From CBFGRV01 sp965651265 (GTDB lineage: Bacteria; Bacteroidota; Rhodothermia; Rhodothermales; VXPQ01): DNA of 37,263 nucleotides. This document shows positions 24,281 through 31,886 of this stretch, piece after piece. Made by a program: the position numbers and the translations under genes. The stretch spans positions 1 through 37,263 of the forward strand of contig CBFGRV010000030.1 in NCBI GenBank assembly GCA_965651265.1. The letters run 5' to 3'. The notes beneath the pieces are model-generated. The model worked only from the letters and a program-made list of their open reading frames with translations. It was not told the DNA's origin and searched no databases. Numbering within the stretch: position 1 is the first letter of the stretch; each line of letters begins with the position of its first letter.

Positions 24281-26598
24281 CGCGATGCCCCTCCGCTGAT
24301 GTGATAGCGCAACCCCACGAAGAAGGCGCGAGGCCGACCCGGTGCGTACTCCTCGCCGCGTACGTCATGGTAGGACGCGAGCTCAGCATAGCGTTCATCG
24401 GTCACGTTGTTGATCCTCCCGAAAGCCTCGAATCCCTGAGGTAGATCCACGGACGCCTGTACATTCAGTAGGACGTGGCCGTCGTACTTCACTGTATTCT
24501 CAGGGTTCATCCAGTAGCTGCCGAGCCGGCTGACGTCGGCGGACAGGTGCAGCCACTGCACGAAACCTGGATCGTAGCTAAGGCCAAGAAACGCGATCGT
24601 TCGCGGGGCAGCGTCCATCTCCTTGCCGCTGAAGTCCGCTGTCGTTGACGGCGTCCATTCGTCAAACCGGTGGACAGTGTAGGAGTGGCTGGCCGTCACG
24701 GAGAGGCCGTCGATGGGTTGGATCAAAAGACCCGTTTCGATGCCGCGGTGGGAGGTCTTCCCTGCATTCGTGCTGACGCGCACTCCGTTATCGTCCGTGA
24801 AGGTGACGACGTCATCCGTCTTGCGGAGTAGGTACACCGAGCTCTCAACGCTGATGCGCGATCCCAGGAACATCCTGACGCCCACCTCGAAATTGTCGGC
24901 CTTGACCGGCTCGAGATCGAGCGCGTTAGTGGTCAAGCCTTGTCGAAAGAGCTGGCCTTCGCTCGGCACGCGGAAGGCATGACGATAGGCGGCGAAAATG
25001 TTGGATGTCCCTATCCGATAGGAGGCGCCCAGCTTCGGACTCAGATGCGCGAAGCTCCGCGACGTACTTGCGGCCCGACGATGCGGTCCGGTCGTGACGA
25101 CATCCAGATGATTCTCGTAGTCGTATCCTAGCAAGTCTGCGCGCACTCCGGCCGTTAACTGAAGGTGCGGCACGGGTTTGTACTCCGCATGGAGATAGGG
25201 CGCGGCTTGCCGGAAGGTGACGTCGTAGTCGTACGCCAGCTCGCCCTCCGAGTAATCAGTGAAAATGCCTTCCGCGCGCTCAGGGATGATGATGCGCTCC
25301 TCGCGCCCACCGGGCGACACTTCCAGATCGAGACCGCCCACCAACCGCAGGTCGATGCCCTCTACATCGCGTCGGACCCGCGCAAGCATGCCCAACGAGT
25401 GATTCCACGTGTCGTAGACCGTCGGGTCGTACGCAAGCGACCAGTTGGGCAGGATACTCATCTCGTTATACCGGAAATACGGCGTGATGCTCACGAGCGA
25501 GAGCCGCCGGGCGTGCTCGAACGCGCTGGAGACACGGAAGGCGTGGACATCGCGAAACGATATGGGCGTGTAGTTGCGCTCGGGCGTGTTGCGGAAGTCG
25601 TCCTCACGAAGCGCGGAGCTGCCTGCCGGCTGCTGGTCGATGAACGAGAGGGAGGCGAGCGTCCGTAACGTAGACCGGCTTCCGAGTCGCGAGGTGGCCA
25701 TGAGGGCGGCGGACTGTCGATCGTAGCGGCTTTCGTCGCGCCAGCCGTCACTTCGCGTGGCGTTCACGTCGATCCGTAGGGCGTGGGGTCCGAACTCGGT
25801 CCCGGTGCTGAGCAGGAGGCGACCGAAACCGAACGAGCCGCTCTCCGCCGAGATCTCGGCCGTCGGCGCGTCGTAGGGGGCGCCGGGGCGGACATTGATC
25901 ACGCCACCGATGGCGTCGCTACCATAGAGCGCCGTACCGGGGCCTTTGAGCACCTCGACGCCATCCGCCATGGGTACATTGGTTTCGTAAAGCGCGTTGT
26001 GGTTGAAGAATCCGGTGGACCGGGTGGGCACACCATTCTCCAGAAAGAGGTAGACCGGCTCAGTGGTCAGCGGTTGCCGGATGGAGGTCATGTGACCTTC
26101 GCCGGAGGTTGTGTTGATCCAAACGCCGGGCAGGCGGCTCATCACCTCCGACGGATGAACCGGCATGCTGCGCCGGATGTCGTCGGGGCCGATGGCGTGA
26201 ACGGTGGCCGCCACCTCGGCGCGGAGTTGCCGCTCGCCGATGGCCGTCACGACCAGCTCGTCGAGCGGCGCCGTCGCAGGGCGCAATGCGAGCTCGATGG
26301 GCCGCGCATGGTCATCCGGCACCATGACATCCTGGCGCTGTGTCTCGAATCCGACGAATCGAGCTACCAGAGTGTAGGCGCCGGGCTCGAGCTGCCGCAA
26401 TTCGAAAGATCCGTCGCGGTCGGTCACAGCGCCGATCGACGTACCGTCAATGAAAACATGTACACCCGGGAGGGGTAGGCCGGTGGCCGCGTCCCGCACC
26501 GTGCCGTGCAATCGGTCGGCCGGCTGACCCAGCGCTGCCGTGAAAGGGATAATCAGAAAGACGGCGACGGCTAGACTGAATCTTCGTCGCAATACCAT
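24277..26598 (-). CDS. TonB-dependent outer-membrane receptor (non-SusC type)
   Basis: This 773-aa TonB-dependent receptor starts at ATG 26598, where MVLRRRFSLAVAVFLIIPFTAALGQ gives a clean signal peptide. A carboxypeptidase-regulatory-like domain follows (LHGTVRDAATGLPLPGVHV). The plug contains SEVMSRLPGVWI, GVEVLKGPGTALYGSDAIGGVINV and its usual neighbours, and a 22-strand barrel fills the rest (VRADLLGYDYENH, SPKLGASYRIG, NNVTDERYAE). Size and plug resemble receptors for siderophores, vitamin B12 or metals, not SusC. The frame is open to 26670. The stop overlaps the BNR gene start, and a Cys/His-rich secreted protein precedes it by 141 bases. The context suggests metal or metal-chelate import. 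The C-terminus runs past the last strand with a short polar tail instead of a terminal Phe. Confidence 0.93.
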   Translation of the reverse strand: MVLRRRFSLAVAVFLIIPFTAALGQPADRLHGTVRDAATGLPLPGVHVFIDGTSIGAVTDRDGSFELRQLEPGAYTLVARFVGFETQRQDVMVPDDHARPIELALRPATAPLDELVVTAIGERQLRAEVAATVHAIGPDDIRRSMPVHPSEVMSRLPGVWINTTSGEGHMTSIRQPLTTEPVYLFLENGVPTRSTGFFNHNALYETNVPMADGVEVLKGPGTALYGSDAIGGVINVRPGAPYDAPTAEISAESGSFGFGRLLLSTGTEFGPHALRIDVNATRSDGWRDESRYDRQSAALMATSRLGSRSTLRTLASLSFIDQQPAGSSALREDDFRNTPERNYTPISFRDVHAFRVSSAFEHARRLSLVSITPYFRYNEMSILPNWSLAYDPTVYDTWNHSLGMLARVRRDVEGIDLRLVGGLDLEVSPGGREERIIIPERAEGIFTDYSEGELAYDYDVTFRQAAPYLHAEYKPVPHLQLTAGVRADLLGYDYENHLDVVTTGPHRRAASTSRSFAHLSPKLGASYRIGTSNIFAAYRHAFRVPSEGQLFRQGLTTNALDLEPVKADNFEVGVRMFLGSRISVESSVYLLRKTDDVVTFTDDNGVRVSTNAGKTSHRGIETGLLIQPIDGLSVTASHSYTVHRFDEWTPSTTADFSGKEMDAAPRTIAFLGLSYDPGFVQWLHLSADVSRLGSYWMNPENTVKYDGHVLLNVQASVDLPQGFEAFGRINNVTDERYAELASYHDVRGEEYAPGRPRAFFVGLRYHISGGASR

Positions 26599-26715
26599 AT
26601 CAGCAAACATGGTCCACAGTTGGTCTCGACAGGAACAGGAGTCGAGCAAACGCCACGACCCCACACGCAAGGGGCCGTTCTGCCGAGCGGCGTGACGGCT
26701 CCATGGGATTAGACG

Positions 26716-26742
26716 TGAATCAGGTACGAATCACCCGATTCA
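26716..26742. repeat. Imperfect inverted repeat between the Cys/His-rich gene and the TonB receptor gene
   Basis: TGAATCAGGT and ACCCGATTCA are ten-base arms with one mismatch and a seven-base centre. The repeat includes the stop codon of the Cys/His-rich gene. It may form an mRNA hairpin that tunes read-through into the receptor gene; no T-run follows. Confidence 0.4.
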
Positions 26743-27150
26743 GGCGAGCGTCGAGACGGGTGGACGAAAGACTTGCCGGACGACCAGCTGGTCGTGCAGG
26801 TCGGTGTAGGACGAGGATGAGGGCGCGTCCAGGCCCTCCGATTCGATATCCGCGATCGAGCGCGGCACGAATTTGTCCAGCGTCAACGTGATGATGCCTG
26901 CAGGATCGGAATCGCAGGGTTGAAGGGTCGCACGCGGCGTCGACTGGCCGGCGTTGCCCGAGTCATACACGTTCGAGTGGCCGGCCGCGTGGTGATGATC
27001 TTCTCCGTGATGATGCGGGTTTCCGCACACGCAAACCTGCTCCGTACAGAAATGGCCGTCGCCGCCAATCCATGCCAGTGGCGCATGCTGGAGCAGCAAT
27101 GCGGCCGTAGCACAGATCACAAAAAAACTTTGAAGCAGGGAGCGGTGCAT
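26740..27150 (-). CDS. Small secreted Cys/His-rich protein, possible metal binder
   Basis: With the start at ATG 27150 this is a 136-aa exported protein. Residues about 3-29 are a hydrophobic signal or anchor (SLLQSFFVICATAALLLQ). Immediately after comes a metal-ligand cluster: His33, Cys35, Cys40, Cys42, His46-48, His52-54 and His58, within 26 residues. Another Cys is at 79. The C-terminal half is polar, with no recognised domain. It resembles no named family I can identify, but small proteins of this type stand ahead of TonB receptors in metal operons. Copper or zinc is the natural guess. The frame stays open to 27279, and an alternative ATG lies at 27177; the chosen start puts the signal at the N-terminus. 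No clear ribosome-binding site was found. Confidence 0.7.
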   Translation of the reverse strand: MHRSLLQSFFVICATAALLLQHAPLAWIGGDGHFCTEQVCVCGNPHHHGEDHHHAAGHSNVYDSGNAGQSTPRATLQPCDSDPAGIITLTLDKFVPRSIADIESEGLDAPSSSSYTDLHDQLVVRQVFRPPVSTLA

Positions 27151-27232
27151 GGGGATGCCGCACTCACGGTTGTGCATCGTACGGCGGCGACACCGGAGGC
27201 ACGGACCCGATACCAATCCAGCGTCGCATTGG

Positions 27233-27251
27233 ATCTCGCAGTATACGAGAT
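27233..27251 (-). promoter_or_regulatory. Palindrome around a -10-like TATACT upstream of the Cys/His-rich gene
   Basis: ATCTCG, seven bases, CGAGAT: perfect six-base arms. Read on the minus strand the centre is TATACTG, five of six matches to a -10 element, about 85 bases before the start codon at 27150. It is a candidate operator for the metal-related unit, possibly for a metal sensor. Confidence 0.4.
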
Positions 27252-27273
27252 GCCTCCATTCTGAATAGCCTCC

Positions 27274-27296
27274 AACCATTTCGTTTCACAATGGTT
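27274..27296 (-). promoter_or_regulatory. 23-bp palindrome AACCATT-N9-AATGGTT upstream of the metal-related unit
   Basis: Perfect seven-base arms are separated by nine bases. On the minus strand a weak -35 (TTGTGA) lies inside it and TATTCA follows 18 bases later. It might be the operator of the TonB unit or belong to the divergent tetR unit. Confidence 0.4.
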
Positions 27297-27344
27297 CGCC
27301 GGCACAAAATCATCCCGGGGCTTCGCCGCATCTTCATGGAAAAA

Positions 27345-27360
27345 TTAACCAGGCGGTTGA
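27345..27360 (+). promoter_or_regulatory. Candidate TetR operator
   Basis: TTAACC, four bases, GGTTGA is an inverted repeat with one mismatch. It overlaps the -35 element (TTGAAC, 27357-27362) of the tetR-exporter promoter, so the repressor encoded next would block its own operon. This is typical of TetR-family sites in size and position. Confidence 0.5.
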
Positions 27361-27385
27361 ACCATAAGGATAAACCATGTAGATT
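27357..27385 (+). promoter_or_regulatory. Predicted promoter of the tetR-exporter operon
   Basis: TTGAAC (27357-27362), 17 bases, TAGATT (27380-27385). The first ATG is 27 bases further on. The -10 is identical to that predicted for the susC unit. Confidence 0.55.
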
Positions 27386-27411
27386 GACTCCAAGGTGAAT
27401 CGAGCAACCGC

Positions 27412-28017
27412 ATGTCCGAACCTGTCGACACAGAACAGCGCATCTTCGAGGCCGCACGGGACGTGTTCCACGAGCAGGGATACGATGGGGCACGCATGCA
27501 AGAGATCGCAGAGCGCGCCGGCATCAACAAGGCCATGCTGCACTATTACTATCGCAGCAAGGACAAGCTGTTCGAGGCCGTCTTTCGAGTGGCCGCCCTG
27601 AAGGTCATCCCCAAAGTCGTCGACATCGTCAAGGGCGAGATGTCGATCGACGACAAGCTCACGGCCGTCGTCGCGGCCTACATCGACCTCCTGCGGTCCA
27701 ACCCGCACCTTCCGGGATTCGTCATTCAGGAGCTCCGTCGCAATCCCACAAGCCTTCGAAAATTCATCGGGGCGCAGGCACGCGGGGCATTCGAGCACCT
27801 CGCGAAGGATATCGACGAGGCGATCGCGCGGGGGGAGATCCGCCCCATCGCTGCCGAGCACTTGCTGACCAACGTCATCGCGCTCTGCGTCTTCCCGTTC
27901 ATCGCGCGCCCGATGCTGGAGACGGCGAGCGGCATGGACGCGGCCGCGTTCGATGCCTTCCTCGAAGAGCGCCGCGAGGAGGTAGCAAAGTTCATCAGAG
28001 ATGCCCTGCGACCATGA
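27412..28017 (+). CDS. TetR/AcrR-family transcriptional repressor
   Basis: This 201-aa regulator has the TetR N-terminal DNA-binding domain: RIFEAARDVFHEQGYDGARM, then the helix-turn-helix MQEIAERAGINKAMLHYYYRSKDKLF with the usual Y-x-x-F/Y-x-x-K-x-x-L signature. The C-terminal helical domain (about 65-201) would bind an effector and is not diagnostic. It opens a seven-gene operon for an exporter, and its stop overlaps the start of the TolC-like gene (ATGA). A palindrome at 27345-27360 overlaps its promoter, so self-repression relieved by an exported or toxic ligand is the likely logic. The ligand is unknown. Confidence 0.94.
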   Translation: MSEPVDTEQRIFEAARDVFHEQGYDGARMQEIAERAGINKAMLHYYYRSKDKLFEAVFRVAALKVIPKVVDIVKGEMSIDDKLTAVVAAYIDLLRSNPHLPGFVIQELRRNPTSLRKFIGAQARGAFEHLAKDIDEAIARGEIRPIAAEHLLTNVIALCVFPFIARPMLETASGMDAAAFDAFLEERREEVAKFIRDALRP

Positions 28018-29348
28018 CCGTCCTGCTCGTGCTCTTCTTCATGATGCCGGGGTTCTGGCCGTCGCTGCCAACCGACACCCTCACGCTCGATGCGGCCCGT
28101 GAGGCGGCCACGCTCCGATTCCAGGAAAGGGGTCAGCAGGGAATCTACGCGGACCTGACGGCGCTCCAGCTGCAGGACCTCGGCGCCGGCCGTCTCCCGC
28201 AGGTGACGCTGAGCGGTCGCGCCGTGTACCAATCGGAGGTCCCGAAGCTTCCGATTGAGATGCCTGGCTTCTCGCCGCCCGAGGTCGCCCGGGATCAGTA
28301 CGAGATTGCGCTGGGGGTCGAGCAGCTCTTGTTCGATGCAGGGCGGACATCAGCGCAGCGCGAGGTCGCGCGGGCTTCCGGCAGCCTGGAACAGGCGAGA
28401 GTGGAGGTCCAGATACACGACTACCTGCAGCGGGCGGATGCGGCCTATTTCGGGGCGCTGCTTCAGAATACGGCCGTGGAGGTGTTGCATTCGCATCGCG
28501 AGGAGCTGCTCTTGCGCCGGCGAATGCTCACGGCACGGCGTGAATCAGGTCTCCTCACCGGCGGAGAAATCGACGAGCTCGATGTGCAGGTCCTCGAGTT
28601 GGATCAGCGGCTGGCCGAGGCCAGGGGGCTGCAGGTTGCCGCTCTGCAGGCGCTTGGCGTGTTGACAGGGCTTGACATCGCACCGGACGCCGTCCTCGAG
28701 GCGCCGGTGGTCGATGCATCGCCCGAGGCCGGACAAGGCCTGCGCCGATCCACCACGCCAGGCGAGGACGCGTCTTTTGCGGATCGACCCGGCCTCGCTC
28801 GCCCGGAAAACCGGGTGTTCGAGCTGCAACGAGATCGCCTCAAACGCCAGGTCGCCGTAGCCGCGCGACAGCAACATCCAACCGTTTTTGGATTCGGGTC
28901 CGCGGCCTATGGTCGACCGCCGGGTATGAACATCTTCGAGAACGACCTCAGCCCCTATTTCTCCGCGGGCCTGCGGCTTAGGTGGCCCGTTTGGGATCGG
29001 GGTTCGGTTCGACGTGAACGTCGGACGGCAGAATTGCGGCAGGCGCTGGTGGATGCGGAGCAGGATGCATTTCTGCAATCCGTCGAGGTCGAAGCCGCAG
29101 AGATCCGGGCGGACATCGAGCGGCTGCATCGAGCGATCGATCAGGACGCACAGATCCTTCAGTTCCGGGAGCGCCTGGCGCAGCGCGCGGCCGATCAGCT
29201 CGAGAACGGCACGATCAGCGTGACGGACTACCTGATCCACCAGGAAGCCGTGCATCGTGCACGACTCAATGAAAAGCGGCATCGGCTCGAGCTCACCTTC
29301 GCCCACATCCGATATCGAAACACACTCGGCGACCATGCGGCGAACTAG
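28014..29348 (+). CDS. TolC-family outer-membrane efflux protein
   Basis: This 444-aa protein has an N-terminal signal (MTVLLVLFFMMPGFWPS). It carries two long helical repeat units, as in the outer membrane efflux protein (OEP) family: LTLDAAREAATLRF with YEIALGVEQLLFDAG in the first half and YFSAGLRLRWPVWDRGSVRRE in the second. The heptad-rich coiled stretches (ASGSLEQARVEVQIHDYLQRA, QLENGTISVTDYL) make the periplasmic tunnel. The trimer provides the outer-membrane exit for the ABC exporter encoded downstream. The start overlaps the tetR stop by four bases, and the last 14 bases overlap the start of the membrane-fusion gene. The order tetR-tolC-hlyD-ABC suggests all parts of one envelope-spanning pump. 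Confidence 0.92.
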   Translation: MTVLLVLFFMMPGFWPSLPTDTLTLDAAREAATLRFQERGQQGIYADLTALQLQDLGAGRLPQVTLSGRAVYQSEVPKLPIEMPGFSPPEVARDQYEIALGVEQLLFDAGRTSAQREVARASGSLEQARVEVQIHDYLQRADAAYFGALLQNTAVEVLHSHREELLLRRRMLTARRESGLLTGGEIDELDVQVLELDQRLAEARGLQVAALQALGVLTGLDIAPDAVLEAPVVDASPEAGQGLRRSTTPGEDASFADRPGLARPENRVFELQRDRLKRQVAVAARQQHPTVFGFGSAAYGRPPGMNIFENDLSPYFSAGLRLRWPVWDRGSVRRERRTAELRQALVDAEQDAFLQSVEVEAAEIRADIERLHRAIDQDAQILQFRERLAQRAADQLENGTISVTDYLIHQEAVHRARLNEKRHRLELTFAHIRYRNTLGDHAAN

Positions 29349-30249
29349 TCATGGAACGGCGGCAGCCGCGTTTATGCTCACACTCCTTTCCTTTGCAGCG
29401 GTACTGACCGGCTGCCGCGACGACGAGGATCGGTCGGACGCGTACGGCCATTTCGAGGCCGACGAGATCGTCGTTTCTGCCGAATCGAGCGGCCGGCTGA
29501 TCGAGTTTCGCGCCCGGGAAGGCGCGCGGCTGAGCGCCGGCGAGGTCGTAGCCGTGGTAGATACCGCTCAGCTCGTGCTGCAGCGCGCAACCCTTCGGGC
29601 CCAGCACGAGGCGGCCGCCTCCCGCATGCAGCAGGTGCGGGCTCAACTCGACGTGCTGGACGAACAGCAGCGCATCGCCGCTCGCGAGCGGGAGCGGTTC
29701 GCCGCCCTGGTCGAACGTGACGCGGCTCCCGAGGCCCAGCTCGACCAAACTTCGGATCGGCTAAACCTCTTGGAGCGGGAGGCGCGGACGGTCCGATCCC
29801 AGCTTGGAACGATTCAAAGTGAGGTCGCGGCCGTCGAAGCGCAGATCGCTCAGATCGAAGACCAGATCGAGCGGAGCGTCATCCGAAATCCAGTGGATGG
29901 AATCGTGCTGACCTCCTTTGCGGAGCCCCATGAGTTGGCCACGATGGGCCGGCCGCTCTACGAAATCGCGAACGTGGACACGCTCTTTCTGCGAGCCTTC
30001 GTCACGGGAGACCAGTTACCCGCAGTAAGGTTGGGCGAACGGGTTGGGGTACTGGTCGACGCCCCCTCTGGCGGATTGCAGGAGCTCCCGGGGGCGGTCT
30101 CCTGGATCGCCTCGGAGGCCGAATTCACGCCGAAACTCATCCAGACGCGCGAGAACCGAGCCGATCTGGTTTACGCCGTTCGCATTCGGGTACCCAATCC
30201 CGACGGACTGCTCAAAATCGGGATGCCTGGGGAGGTGAGCCTGCCGTGA
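29335..30249 (+). CDS. HlyD/YbhG-type membrane-fusion lipoprotein
   Basis: This 304-aa periplasmic adaptor is a lipoprotein (VLTGC, Cys27). It starts its lipoyl half with YGHFEADEIVVSAESSGRLIEFRAREGARLSAGEVVAVVDT. A long alpha-helical hairpin follows (about 85-185, rich in Gln, Ala, Arg and Glu). The second lipoyl half VIRNPVDGIVLTSFAEPHELATMGRPLYEIA and a beta-barrel domain close the chain. It joins the inner-membrane permeases to the TolC-like channel. I chose ATG 29335, which overlaps the previous gene by 14 bases; the frame is open back to 29257, but that segment lies inside the TolC-like gene and has no signal. The stop overlaps the GTG of the next gene. Confidence 0.93.
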   Translation: MRRTSHGTAAAAFMLTLLSFAAVLTGCRDDEDRSDAYGHFEADEIVVSAESSGRLIEFRAREGARLSAGEVVAVVDTAQLVLQRATLRAQHEAAASRMQQVRAQLDVLDEQQRIAARERERFAALVERDAAPEAQLDQTSDRLNLLEREARTVRSQLGTIQSEVAAVEAQIAQIEDQIERSVIRNPVDGIVLTSFAEPHELATMGRPLYEIANVDTLFLRAFVTGDQLPAVRLGERVGVLVDAPSGGLQELPGAVSWIASEAEFTPKLIQTRENRADLVYAVRIRVPNPDGLLKIGMPGEVSLP

Positions 30250-31148
30250 TCAGCATCCGCGACGTATCCAAGGCATTCGGGAAGCACCAGGCGCTATCGG
30301 ATGTCGGCCTTGAGATCGAGCGAGACGAGCTATTCGGTGTGATTGGCCCGGATGGCGCCGGCAAAACGACGCTCATCCGCATTCTCGCGACGCTGCTTTT
30401 GCCGGACGGAGGCGAGGTCCGGATCGACGGTCTCGACGTCGTCGACGACTACCGCGCATTGCGGCGAATTCTCGGCTACATGCCCGGCCGGTTCTCTCTG
30501 TATCCGGATCTGAGCGTCTGGGAGAATTTGGAGTTTTTCGCCCGTGTGTTCGGGACGACCGTGGAGGAGGGATACGAATGGATACGGCCCATCTTCGAGC
30601 AGCTCGAGCCGTTCCGCGGCCGGCGGGCCGGCGCTCTCTCCGGCGGGATGAAGCAAAAGCTCGCCCTCTCGTGTGCGCTCATCCATCACCCCAGCGTCCT
30701 GCTGCTCGACGAGCCGACGACCGGAGTCGATGCAGTCTCGCGCCGCGAATTCTGGCAGAATCTGGATGCTATCAAATCGGCCGGCGTGACCATTTTCGTG
30801 TCCACGCCCTACATGGACGAGGCGCGGCGTTGCGATCGTGTGGCGCTCATCCAGGAGGGGCGAATTCTTGAGGTGGACAGGCCCGACGACCTCGTCCGTC
30901 GATTTGGCCGGCCGCTCTTCGCCGTCCGGGCTGATCGCCGGCTGGCACTCCTCGATGCGCTTCGCGAGCATCCGCACGTCCATGCCGCGTATCCCTTCGG
31001 CGAGACGGTTCACGTGGTGGACCGGCGCCCGTCGGCCGATCCACGCGAGGTTGCGCACTACCTGCGAGAGCGCGGTCTCACCGGCGTCGAAGTGGTTCCT
31101 GCGGAGGTGACCATCGAGGATGTATTCATCGACCGGATGCAAAGTTGA
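30246..31148 (+). CDS. ABC exporter ATPase 1 (YbhF N-half-like; degenerate Q- and H-loops)
   Basis: This 300-aa ABC ATPase starts at GTG 30246, which overlaps the adaptor stop (GTGA). Walker A GPDGAGKTT (34-42, Lys40), signature LSGGM (131-135) and Walker B LLLDEP (152-157, Asp155, Glu156) are intact. Two catalytic loops are not: the Q-loop Gln is Gly81 (GYMPGRFSLY), and the switch His is Pro188 (STPYMDEA). The last ~90 residues extend the domain with a regulatory tail. It pairs with the second ATPase three bases downstream. Separate genes here correspond to the two halves of the fused ATPase YbhF. It energises a heterodimeric exporter of an unknown substrate. Confidence 0.93.
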   Translation: MISIRDVSKAFGKHQALSDVGLEIERDELFGVIGPDGAGKTTLIRILATLLLPDGGEVRIDGLDVVDDYRALRRILGYMPGRFSLYPDLSVWENLEFFARVFGTTVEEGYEWIRPIFEQLEPFRGRRAGALSGGMKQKLALSCALIHHPSVLLLDEPTTGVDAVSRREFWQNLDAIKSAGVTIFVSTPYMDEARRCDRVALIQEGRILEVDRPDDLVRRFGRPLFAVRADRRLALLDALREHPHVHAAYPFGETVHVVDRRPSADPREVAHYLRERGLTGVEVVPAEVTIEDVFIDRMQS

Positions 31149-31151
31149 GGC

Positions 31152-31886
31152 ATGGCCGACGTTCCTGCCATCGAAGTACGCGAGCTGACCCGCCGGTTCG
31201 GCCGGTTCACAGCGGTGGATGCCGTCACCTTCGAGATTCGACGCGGTGAGATTTTCGGATTCCTGGGCGCCAACGGTGCCGGAAAGACCACGGCCATCCG
31301 AATGCTGACCGGCCTGCTGCAGCCGACGAGTGGGGACGCCCGAGTCGATGGGCTGGACGTGTACACGCAATCGGATGCCATCAAGCGCCGGATCGGCTAC
31401 ATGAGCCAGCGGTTTTCGCTGTATGCCGATCTGACGACCCGCGAAAACATCGCCTTTTACGCGGGGATCTATGGTCTCGGCCGTTCGGACATCGCGAAGC
31501 GGTCGCGCGACGTTATCGAAACACTGGAATTGACCGAAGTCGCCGACCGCCGCATCGCCGACCTGCCGCTCGGATGGAAGCAGAAGCTCGCTTTTTCGGT
31601 GGCGCTCCTTCACGAGCCGAGCATCGTCTTCCTCGACGAGCCGACGGGTGGGGTCGATCCCATCGCTCGACGCCAGTTCTGGGAGCACATCTACGGCGCT
31701 GCAGACCGGGGGGTCACCGTTTTCGTTACGACGCACTACATGGATGAAGCCGAGTACTGCGACCGGATCTCCATCATGGTGAACGGCCGAATCGCGGCCC
31801 TCGGTACGCCCACGGAGCTCAAGGCCCGATTCGCAACCGACTCCGTCGACGAGCTGTTCGTTCGATTAGCGCGAGGCAGGCCATGA
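31152..31886 (+). CDS. ABC exporter ATPase 2 (YbhF C-half-like; degenerate signature motif)
   Basis: This 244-aa ABC ATPase starts three bases after ATPase 1. Walker A GANGAGKTT (39-47, Lys45), Q-loop Gln86, Walker B VFLDEP (159-164) and switch His195 (TTHYMDEA) are all normal. The signature is LPLGW (138-142) instead of LSGGx. In a dimer with ATPase 1, this altered signature faces the same nucleotide site that lacks the Gln and His of ATPase 1, so one site should hydrolyse ATP and the other only bind it. The stop overlaps the next start by four bases (ATGA). Confidence 0.93.
   Translation: MADVPAIEVRELTRRFGRFTAVDAVTFEIRRGEIFGFLGANGAGKTTAIRMLTGLLQPTSGDARVDGLDVYTQSDAIKRRIGYMSQRFSLYADLTTRENIAFYAGIYGLGRSDIAKRSRDVIETLELTEVADRRIADLPLGWKQKLAFSVALLHEPSIVFLDEPTGGVDPIARRQFWEHIYGAADRGVTVFVTTHYMDEAEYCDRISIMVNGRIAALGTPTELKARFATDSVDELFVRLARGRP

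Noticed and set aside
26599..26739. Cobalamin or other riboswitch before the TonB receptor
   Set aside because: I looked for the conserved cobalamin-box sequence and a matching fold and did not find them. Only a simple inverted repeat is present.
30330..31736. Open frame of 468 codons antisense to the two ABC ATPases
   Set aside because: Both ATPases carry full motifs on the plus strand. The antisense product resembles nothing and spans two genes.
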